Positions 31,127-37,067 of a stretch of 37,067 bases of DNA are shown here, piece by piece. Position 1 is the stretch's first letter, and each line of letters starts with the position of its first letter. The DNA is from DASRJX01 sp035649235 (GTDB lineage Bacteria > Acidobacteriota > Polarisedimenticolia > Gp22-AA2). Below the pieces are notes generated by a model. The model made no database searches, was not told the origin of the DNA, and saw only the letters and a list, made by a program, of their open reading frames with translations. The DNA lies in assembly GCA_035649235.1 (NCBI GenBank), contig DASRJX010000025.1, positions 1 to 37,067 on the forward strand. The letters are read 5' to 3'. Both the position numbers and the translations under genes were made by a program.

Positions 31127-33640
31127 TCAGAACTCCCAGAGGACGCTGAAGGACGGTGTGAGGCCGAGCCAGTCGTTCAGCTCCGGCTCGACGTCGACGC
31201 TGCCGTCCGGACGGACGTCGTAGGCGAAATCGTCGACGCAGCAGACGTTCTCCCGGTCCGTCAGGTTGGCAATCTCGAGATCGAGGCGCAGGCGGCCGTC
31301 CGGGAGAGCAAACGTGCGGCTGGCCTTCACGTCGAAGCGCGCGTAGGTGGGGAAGCGGTCGGAGTTGCGCGGCCCCAGGATCGGCATGATCTCGGTCCCC
31401 CCGCCCGGGAGCGCCACGACCACGGCCGAGACCGGCGTCGTCGGCCAGCCCGTGTGGACCGAGCCGGCCAGCGACAGCGACCAGCGATCCCCGAAGCGGT
31501 AGGCCGTGAGGAACTTCGCGGCGTGCGTCTGGTCCCAGCTCCTCGGCACCCCCTCGCCGTCGAGCACGTCCTCCGCCTTCGACCAGACGTAGCTCGCCCA
31601 CCAGTAGAAGGGCCGGACCGGGTTCCCCTTCACCAGGATCTCGGCCCCCCGCAGACGCACGTGATCCGGGGCGATGAGAACGCGATCCTCCTCCGTCTCG
31701 GGGAACAGCTCGATCGGCTGGAACAGGTTCTCGTGCCGCGGCTGAACCTGAGACACCTTGCCGTAGTAGGCGTCCATCCGGAAGCGGAGGCCGCCGGGCG
31801 ACCGATGCTGGAGCGTCACCTCGGCCCTCCCGGACAGCTCGGCGGGGCGGAACTCCGTCTCGCCGTCCTCCACGTCGAGCTCGTGGATCCGCTGCGACTG
31901 CGAGAACCGCCCCAGCCCGAGCCGCAGATCGGTCCGGTCGCCCATGCGCCAGATGGCGTTGAGCCTCGGGCTCAGCTGGTCGTCGTCGATGTAGGTCTGG
32001 CGGTCCCAGCGGAGGCCCGCCTCGGTCGCGAAGCGATCGGAGAGGGCGGCGCGGTAGGCGGCGTAGACGCCGTACGACGTCCCCGACGGGTCCAGGCTGG
32101 TCAAGGTCGCGGCCGAGGGATCTCCTGAGGGGCCGAAGGAGTAGCGATAGTCGGCCTGCAGCGGCCTGACCTGAATGCCGGATCGGAGCATCTGCGACCC
32201 GCCGAACTGCCAGGTCATGTCGTGCTTCAGCCCGAAGAAATCGACGGTCCGCTCGTCGTCGACCGCGAGGACCTCGTCCTCGGGCTCGGAGAGCCCGTCC
32301 CGTGAGCGCTCCAGGCGGCCCGCCGACAGCACGGTCTCGGAGAAGACGGAGGGGGACCACGAGTGGAGCGCGCCCACCCAGACGTAGCCGCTCCGGTCCT
32401 GGGCCTCGACGCGCTCGTTGCCGTCCGTCTCGCGGAACTCCAGCCGGTCGGAGGCCAGCAGGCCGTGAAAGGAGAGCACGGTTTCGGGCGAGACGGCGGC
32501 GGAATACTTGACGTAGGCGTCGGCGAAGCGCGGATCGAGGCCGTCCTTCCCCAGCTCGGTCGTATGGCGGACCGCCTCGGGATACCAGGCGCGGGCCGAC
32601 ACGAGCCAGGAGCCGTTCGAGGCGGGGGCCGCGTAGGAGATGCGGCTGTTCATCGTGCCGACCTCGATCGCGGTGTGGTCGGGCCCTTCCGGCAGGGCCG
32701 TGGAGAGCTCGACGAAGGCGCCATGGCGGTCGCCGAACTCCGCCGTGAAACCGCCGCTCAGAACGTCGATCGTGTCCACGATTTTGCTGTCGACGAAGCT
32801 GAAGGGGCTCTGGAAGTCCTGCATGTGGAACGGGTCGTAGAGCTCGAGCCCGTCGAGAACGAGCGACACGTCACGGGAGCGAGAGCCGCGGACGTTGAAG
32901 GCGGCGGAATTGTCGGCGGAGGAGACGCCCGGCAGCAGCTCGATCACGCGCGTCACGTCGCCTCCTATGGTCGGTGCGAGGACGATGTCCTCGCTGCCGA
33001 GGGTCAGACGCGCGGCGTGATCCTCCCAGACCAGGGCGTGCCTCCCCGGCGTGACGACGATCTCCTCCACGTACGCCGGCAGCGCCTCGAGCGCCACGAG
33101 CAACTCGCGCGGCGCCCCCGGTGTGACGGTGATCGGCCCGAGGGTCCTCTCGACGTACCCGGGCGCTCCGGCGACGAGGACGTGATCGCCGGCCGGGACA
33201 TCCGGAATCTCGAAGGTCCCGTCGGGGCGCGCGGCGGCGCGGGGACCGTCGCCTTGAAGTCCGACCGACGCCCCGACGACGGGACCGCCGCGCGCCGCGG
33301 AGACGACCCGGCCGCGGATCGTCCCTCTCGGCCCCTGGGCGGACCGGAGGATCAGGATCGACCCGCCGGATGCGTCCTTCGCCTCCAGGCCGAGCGGCGC
33401 GAGGATCTCCCTCAGGATGCCGCGGGGATCGGTCGAGGCCGGCTGCAATACAACCTTCAAGTCCTCGGTCACGACGGCGGTGCTGAAGATCAGGTTGAGA
33501 CCCTGCCGGCGCAGGTGATCCAGGGCCTCGATCAGCGGCTGTCCGAGGTGGACGCCTTCCCCTGTGGCCGGCGTGGAGCCGAAGCCGGCCCGGCAGGGGA
33601 GGAGTGCTATAGCGATGGCGATGGCGAGGCGGCACCGCAC
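31127..33640 (-). CDS. TonB-dependent receptor with STN signalling domain
   Basis: An 837-residue outer-membrane receptor. Signal peptide to about residue 22, then an STN (secretin/TonB N-terminus) domain (about 28-98, GQPLIEALDHLRRQGLNLIF). A carboxypeptidase-regulatory-like domain follows (about 107-187, GTIRGRVVSAARGG, FEIPDVPAGDHV), then the plug (about 210-310, VIELLPGVSSADNSAAFNVRG and DGLELYDPFHMQDF). The rest is a beta-barrel with paired aromatic strands and a terminal Phe (SVLWEF). The EEIVVTPG stretch (192-199) could be a TonB box. It is last in the sigma-FecR-receptor operon, 30 bp after the FecR gene. The STN domain is the usual signalling contact with FecR in such systems. Its ligand is unknown. 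Confidence 0.94.
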   Translation of the reverse strand: MRCRLAIAIAIALLPCRAGFGSTPATGEGVHLGQPLIEALDHLRRQGLNLIFSTAVVTEDLKVVLQPASTDPRGILREILAPLGLEAKDASGGSILILRSAQGPRGTIRGRVVSAARGGPVVGASVGLQGDGPRAAARPDGTFEIPDVPAGDHVLVAGAPGYVERTLGPITVTPGAPRELLVALEALPAYVEEIVVTPGRHALVWEDHAARLTLGSEDIVLAPTIGGDVTRVIELLPGVSSADNSAAFNVRGSRSRDVSLVLDGLELYDPFHMQDFQSPFSFVDSKIVDTIDVLSGGFTAEFGDRHGAFVELSTALPEGPDHTAIEVGTMNSRISYAAPASNGSWLVSARAWYPEAVRHTTELGKDGLDPRFADAYVKYSAAVSPETVLSFHGLLASDRLEFRETDGNERVEAQDRSGYVWVGALHSWSPSVFSETVLSAGRLERSRDGLSEPEDEVLAVDDERTVDFFGLKHDMTWQFGGSQMLRSGIQVRPLQADYRYSFGPSGDPSAATLTSLDPSGTSYGVYAAYRAALSDRFATEAGLRWDRQTYIDDDQLSPRLNAIWRMGDRTDLRLGLGRFSQSQRIHELDVEDGETEFRPAELSGRAEVTLQHRSPGGLRFRMDAYYGKVSQVQPRHENLFQPIELFPETEEDRVLIAPDHVRLRGAEILVKGNPVRPFYWWASYVWSKAEDVLDGEGVPRSWDQTHAAKFLTAYRFGDRWSLSLAGSVHTGWPTTPVSAVVVALPGGGTEIMPILGPRNSDRFPTYARFDVKASRTFALPDGRLRLDLEIANLTDRENVCCVDDFAYDVRPDGSVDVEPELNDWLGLTPSFSVLWEF

Positions 33641-33670
33641 GAGGTCATTCTGCGCCGGCCCCGTCCGGCC

Positions 33671-34708
33671 CTACAAGGCGGGGCCATCCGGAGCCTCGAC
33701 GACCAGCAGTCCTCCCTCGATCCGGTGACGCATCCCGCAGGTCAGCAGGACCGATTCCAGGGCCTGGTCGAGAGTCAGGCCCTCGATCGATCCGTTCAGG
33801 CGGATGGTCGAGGCGGAGGCGGCCAGGTCGTTCCTCCGGAACTGAAGCCCCAGGCCGCGCTCCCGCGCCATCCAGTCCAGGAACTCCCGCAGGAAGCGTC
33901 CTTCGATGGCCATCCTCGGCGCGATCGCTTCGGTCCAGGCCCACTCTTCGCCGTGGATCGACAGCTCGCGGCTGCTGGTTGCGCCGCCGCTGTCCAATTG
34001 AAGCTCCCAGCCGGAGGTCACCTGGAGGCCGCCCGAAGGGCGGTCGAGTGACACCAGGCCTTCGCGAACCCGGAGGCGTACCGTGGCCTCGCCGAGGCGC
34101 ACCTCGAACTGCGTGCCGATCTCCCGGATGCGGCCGGCCGGCGTGTGGATTTCGATCGCCCTCTCCGGCTCCTCCGCTCCCGGCGCGCGACGGCCGCCCG
34201 AGTCGACGTAGACCGCGCCCGCCACGAGCGTCAGAGAGCGATCGGTGAGCGCCTCGATCCGTGTATCGACATCGAGCCTCAGCGATCCGCCGGTCGGAAG
34301 CCGGAGCGCCAGGCGGCCGTTCTCGTCCGTCTGGAGCCCGCTGCCGGAGGGCACGGCATCGCCCGCACGGAGTGCAGAAGGCCCCGTGGCCGTCCCCTGT
34401 GCCGGCCGGATGAAGACAGGGCCGGTCACAGCCTCGACCAGAGCCGCCGGCGCCTGCGGCGCCGGAGCACCCACCCGGAGGCGCCGTGCGAGGCCGGCTA
34501 CGAGGACGATCGCCGCCGCGGCCGCGAGCGCCGCGGCCACGCGGACCCTGCGGCGCCTCGACCGGCCGCTGACTTCGGCGCGCCAGCGATCATGAGTCGC
34601 CGCCTTCACCCGCTCGGTCCGATCGACCGGCACGGCCGGACGAGGGCCCGTCAGGCGGAGCAGTCCCGCGATCTTCTCGTCCGAGATCCCCGCTGGTTCC
34701 GTGCTCAT
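33671..34708 (-). CDS. FecR-type anti-sigma factor/transmembrane signal transducer
   Basis: A 345-residue inner-membrane protein. Cytoplasmic residues 1 to about 55 are followed by one transmembrane helix (VAAALAAAAAIVLVAGLA, about 57-75). A FecR domain is recognised by TGPVFIRPAQG, GSGLQTDENGRLALRLP and TPAGRIREIGTQFEVRLG. The C-terminal segment (about 275-340, LREFLDWMARERGLGLQF and TLDQALESVLLTCGM) resembles the short STN-like domain seen at the C-terminus of FecR relatives. Its ATG overlaps the sigma gene stop by four bases (ATGA, 34705-34708). It would hold the sigma factor and relay signals from the TonB receptor next to it. The in-frame ATG at 34870 is rejected because it lies inside the sigma gene. 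Confidence 0.9.
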   Translation of the reverse strand: MSTEPAGISDEKIAGLLRLTGPRPAVPVDRTERVKAATHDRWRAEVSGRSRRRRVRVAAALAAAAAIVLVAGLARRLRVGAPAPQAPAALVEAVTGPVFIRPAQGTATGPSALRAGDAVPSGSGLQTDENGRLALRLPTGGSLRLDVDTRIEALTDRSLTLVAGAVYVDSGGRRAPGAEEPERAIEIHTPAGRIREIGTQFEVRLGEATVRLRVREGLVSLDRPSGGLQVTSGWELQLDSGGATSSRELSIHGEEWAWTEAIAPRMAIEGRFLREFLDWMARERGLGLQFRRNDLAASASTIRLNGSIEGLTLDQALESVLLTCGMRHRIEGGLLVVEAPDGPAL

Positions 34709-35316
34709 CCCGTCTCCTCCGGCTCCCACGTCGTCCCACCCCTGGTCAAGGTGGAGAAGCCGTCCCGGAACGCCTCCCGCGCTCTGGTCAGGAGCGACTC
34801 GGCGGCCTTGGCGCTCAGGGCGAGCCGTGCCGCGATCTCGACGACCGAGAGGCCCTCGATGTACTTCCACTCCAGAGCGTCGGCGTAGCGCACCGGGAGT
34901 CGATCGAGCGTGACGTGCACCAGCCGCATGATCTCCTGTCTGCGGAGCGCCTCCTCGGGACCGTCGCCCGCCAACGAGGACAAAGACTCCAGCGCGGCCG
35001 CCACCTCCGGGATCTCTTCCGAGAGGTGGGCGGTCCGACCCTCCCGGCCGGCGCGCTCGAAATGGGCCGAGATCTCGTGCCGGCAGAAGGTGCAGAGCCA
35101 GGTCAGAAGCGACGCCTCTCCCCGATAGGTCCCGAGCTTCGAGATCGCCTTGCCGAGCACCGTCTGGACCACCTCCTCGGCCCCGTCCGCGTCCCGGTTC
35201 ATCCTCGCCATGGCGAATCGATACAGGACCGGGAAGTAGCCATCGAAGAACTCGTTGAACGAGGCCTCGTCACCCTGCAGCATGCGGCGGGCGAGTTCCA
35301 GATCCCGTAGGTTCAA
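34705..35316 (-). CDS. ECF RNA polymerase sigma factor (TTG start)
   Basis: A 203-residue sigma-70 family protein with region 2 (residues 5-85, ARRMLQGDEASFNEFFDGYF through EEVVQTVLGKAISKLGTYRG) and region 4 (about 128-185). The region 4 helix-turn-helix is GLSVVEIAARLALSAKAAESLLTRAREAF. The start is a TTG at 35316 with GAGG upstream; it gives the complete region 2 (MNLRDLELARRMLQG). The next ATG (35283) would cut the first helix. Its last codons overlap the FecR gene ATG, so sigma and transducer are translationally coupled. It likely directs transcription of its own operon and perhaps others, released when the receptor signals. TAGATT (35413-35408) is a candidate -10 for this operon. Confidence 0.9.
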   Translation of the reverse strand: MNLRDLELARRMLQGDEASFNEFFDGYFPVLYRFAMARMNRDADGAEEVVQTVLGKAISKLGTYRGEASLLTWLCTFCRHEISAHFERAGREGRTAHLSEEIPEVAAALESLSSLAGDGPEEALRRQEIMRLVHVTLDRLPVRYADALEWKYIEGLSVVEIAARLALSAKAAESLLTRAREAFRDGFSTLTRGGTTWEPEETG

Positions 35317-35407
35317 TGGGAGCCTCGGATGGCGGACGCGGACCGGAAGGACGCGAGCGGCCAGCCACGCCGGCCGCCGGACACCCTCGTCCGGGCCGGA
35401 TGGCTTG

Positions 35408-35413
35408 AATCTA
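35408..35413 (-). promoter_or_regulatory. Predicted -10 element of the sigma/FecR/TonB operon
   Basis: TAGATT on the minus strand, 91 bases upstream of the TTG start. An ECF-type promoter motif is not recognisable to me here. Confidence 0.3.
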
Positions 35414-35516
35414 CAGGCCCCCCCGGCCGCCTGGCAAGGCGTGGTCTCCGCCGTCCCGCCCCCCTGTCCTCGTCCCATTGGAGGGGCCGAGGTCGTCCGA
35501 TCCTTCGCCGCTGGGA

Positions 35517-35522
35517 TACACT
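35517..35522 (+). promoter_or_regulatory. Predicted -10 element of topoisomerase VI A gene
   Basis: TACACT ends 19 bases before the ATG at 35542. A GGGGAGG ribosome site lies just before the start, within a short CCCC/GGGG inverted repeat (35523-35534). Confidence 0.4.
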
Positions 35523-35541
35523 CCCCGCCCGGGGAGGCAGG

Positions 35542-36627
35542 ATGGCGACCAGCACGGAGAAGAAGATCGAGGCCACGGCGTCGGAAGTCCAGCGCGACAT
35601 CCTCAAGCGCCGCAAGCCGAACCTGAAGTTCCCGCTCCGCAGCCTCAGCAACGTCAAGTACGACCCGAAGAAGGGCCATTTCGAGATGCGCGGCCGCAAG
35701 AAGGAGCGCACGCTCACCGTCTCGACCGTCAAGACATTCGCCCAGACCCTGCGCATGATGGCGCTGTCGAAGGAGCTGATCGGAGGCGACGACATCGCCA
35801 CCAAGCGGGAGGCCTACTACGTCTCCAAGAACTGGGACGAGGCGCGCTTCCTGGAGCAGGCCGAATCCGACGCCGTCATGGACGACGTCGAGGCGCTGTT
35901 CGAGGTCAACCGGGAGCAGATCGGCTTCGTGCCGGAGGAGAAGGGCGGGGAGCTCTCCGGGAAGCTCGTCATCGTCGACCGCGACTCGGAGACCGGCAAG
36001 CCGCTCCGCATCGACTGCACCAAGTTCGGCTCCGGCGCCTACTCCATCCCGATCTCCGTCGAGCACCTGAAGTTCGAGACCGACGCCGACTTCATCCTGG
36101 TGATCGAGACCGCCGGCATGTTCCAGAGGCTGGTGAAGCACAAGTACTGGAAGACGGCCAACTGCGTCCTGGTCTCGATGGGGGGCGTCCCGACGCGCGC
36201 CTGCCGGCGGTTCATCCGGCGCCTCGCCGACTTCAAGCAGATCCCCGTCTACGTGTTCGTCGACGGCGACCCGTACGGCATCTCGAACATCTACCGGACG
36301 CTCAAGGTCGGCTCCGGCAACGCCGCCCACCTGAACGAGTTCTTCTGCGTGCCGCAGGCGCGCTACCTCGGCATCACGCCCCAGGACATCCTCGACTACA
36401 AGCTGCCGACGCACCCGCTCAAGGACGTCGACGTGAAGCGGGCGCGCGACGCCATCAAGAACGATCCCTTCTTCCAGCACCACAAGCCGTGGGTCGGCGC
36501 CATGGAGCACCTGCTCAAGATGGGCGTCCGCGCCGAGCAGCAGGCCCTCGCCAAGTGGGGCCTCAACTACGTCATCGACCGCTACCTGCCCGAGAAGCTC
36601 GAGCACCCGGAGAAGTTCCTGCCGTAG
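35542..36627 (+). CDS. top6A: DNA topoisomerase VI subunit A (Spo11/Top6A family)
   Basis: A 361-residue DNA-cleaving subunit. The catalytic Tyr is in the motif KREAYYVSKNW (Tyr93, with Tyr92 before it), matching the R-D-x-F/Y-Y motif of Spo11 and archaeal Top6A. The Toprim domain has Glu189 in FILVIETAGMF and the Asp pair in VFVDGDPYGIS (Asp241, Asp243), which bind Mg2+. Other core segments are SLSNVKYDPKKGHF, GGVPTRACRRFIRRL and ARYLGITPQDILDYKLP. It pairs with the B subunit encoded 4.4 kb upstream on the same strand. Between them sits an antiparallel sigma/FecR/TonB operon. Its ATG has GGGGAGG just upstream. All residues needed for activity are present. Confidence 0.96.
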   Translation: MATSTEKKIEATASEVQRDILKRRKPNLKFPLRSLSNVKYDPKKGHFEMRGRKKERTLTVSTVKTFAQTLRMMALSKELIGGDDIATKREAYYVSKNWDEARFLEQAESDAVMDDVEALFEVNREQIGFVPEEKGGELSGKLVIVDRDSETGKPLRIDCTKFGSGAYSIPISVEHLKFETDADFILVIETAGMFQRLVKHKYWKTANCVLVSMGGVPTRACRRFIRRLADFKQIPVYVFVDGDPYGISNIYRTLKVGSGNAAHLNEFFCVPQARYLGITPQDILDYKLPTHPLKDVDVKRARDAIKNDPFFQHHKPWVGAMEHLLKMGVRAEQQALAKWGLNYVIDRYLPEKLEHPEKFLP

Positions 36628-36650
36628 GCGGGCGCCGGACGGCGGCGACG

Positions 36651-36656
36651 TATACT
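36651..36656 (+). promoter_or_regulatory. Predicted -10 element of the permease gene
   Basis: TATACT ends 9 bases before the GTG start at 36666, with no ribosome site between. Confidence 0.45.
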
Positions 36657-36665
36657 CCCGTCGCC

Positions 36666-37067
36666 GTGGACCCGAAAGACGCCTTTGCCGCGCCGCCGGA
36701 CGCGGGGGAGTTGCGGCGCCGGTTGGGCTTCTTCGACGCCGCCGCGCTGCACGTCGGCACGATCCTCGGGTCGGGGATCTTCGTGGCGCCGGCGGCCGTG
36801 GCGGCCGCCGCCCCGGGGCCGGCAGGGGCCGCCGGGCTCTGGCTCCTCGGAGGGGTCGTCGCCGCCTGCGGCGCTGCCTGTTATGCCGAATGCGGCACGC
36901 GCCTTCCGCGCGCGGGCGGGTTCTACGTCTATTACCGCGAAGTGTACGGCCCCGCCATGGCGTTCGTCGGCGGCTGGGCGGCGCAGGCCGTCACCTACCC
37001 CGCGTCGATTGCCGCCATCGCTCTCGTCTTCGGCCGCTACCTGGGGGAGATCGTCCCGGCGCTCGAA
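36666..37067 (+). CDS. APC-family amino-acid permease (3' partial)
   Basis: The last 134 codons of the window encode the beginning of a membrane permease. After a short cytoplasmic N-terminus (MDPKDAFAAPPDAGELRRRLG), the first helix has the hallmark HVGTILGSGIFVAPAAVA, typical of amino acid-polyamine-organocation carriers. A second helix (LWLLGGVVAACGAACYAECG) and the sequence RAGGFYVYYREVYGPAMAFVGGW follow, also typical. It starts at GTG; TATACT ends 9 bases upstream and there is no ribosome site. The reading frame runs off the right edge. Substrate is unknown, presumably an amino acid. Confidence 0.88.
   Translation, partial: MDPKDAFAAPPDAGELRRRLGFFDAAALHVGTILGSGIFVAPAAVAAAAPGPAGAAGLWLLGGVVAACGAACYAECGTRLPRAGGFYVYYREVYGPAMAFVGGWAAQAVTYPASIAAIALVFGRYLGEIVPALE

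Noticed and set aside
29275..36627. Archaeal contamination or an archaeal genome as the source of the TopoVI genes
   Set aside because: Neighbours are clearly bacterial (TonB receptor, FecR, transhydrogenase, MutM, HrpB), base composition looks uniform, and the promoters share the window's TAnnnT style.
1..37067. tRNA, rRNA, CRISPR arrays, insertion sequences, phage genes
   Set aside because: I scanned for cloverleaf-like tRNA sequences, spaced direct repeats, transposase or integrase motifs and terminal inverted repeats and saw none.

Overview
This is GC-rich DNA (estimated by eye at about two thirds G+C) from a diderm bacterium. It carries a TonB-dependent receptor, an exported beta-barrel protein, a three-gene membrane-bound transhydrogenase, an ECF sigma/FecR pair and many secreted hydrolases. 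The protein styles (thrombospondin-3 repeats with a fibronectin-like C-terminus, large secreted S9 and M28 peptidases, DUF4136) resemble Acidobacteriota and neighbouring phyla. That placement is an inference only. Genes are densely packed, no gap exceeds 300 bp, and no RNA genes, insertion sequences or CRISPR arrays were seen.

Layout. 1-3075: the end of a secreted trypsin-like protease, an orphan LuxR-type response regulator, and a pair encoding a Cys-rich exported protein and a beta-barrel. 3172-7541: an arginase-family hydrolase, then a minus-strand operon of an ACT-domain protein followed by pntAA, pntAB and pntB. 7628-9054: a small restriction-modification pair (Dam-class methylase and a PD-(D/E)XK-like nuclease), with a decayed fragment of a second methylase gene beside it. 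9109-12761: an operon of a GlxA-type AraC regulator and an exported DJ-1/PfpI protein, divergent from a beta-CASP nuclease. 12772-14968: an exported TPR protein and an exported DUF4136 protein. 14991-21072: HrpB helicase and an M28 peptidase, divergent from an S9 peptidase. 21101-23531: a ZIP transporter and an exported basic-tailed protein, divergent from a MutM-like glycosylase. 23548-29242: an N-acyl-D-amino-acid deacylase-like enzyme, divergent from a very large secreted beta-helix protein. 29275-36627: both subunits of DNA topoisomerase VI on the plus strand, separated by a minus-strand ECF sigma, FecR and TonB-receptor operon. The window ends inside an APC-type permease gene.

The most notable content is a complete DNA topoisomerase VI (A and B subunits, all key motifs visible) in an otherwise bacterial context, with the two genes split by an antiparallel cell-surface-signalling cassette. 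A second theme is promoter architecture: at least seven genes have a TAnnnT-like -10 hexamer ending only 7-11 bases before the start codon and no Shine-Dalgarno sequence, which suggests leaderless transcription. A third is the methylase remnant next to the intact restriction-modification pair. Several start codons were re-chosen (TTG for the sigma factor and the DUF4136 protein, GTG for the methylase, MutM-like protein, deacylase and permease).
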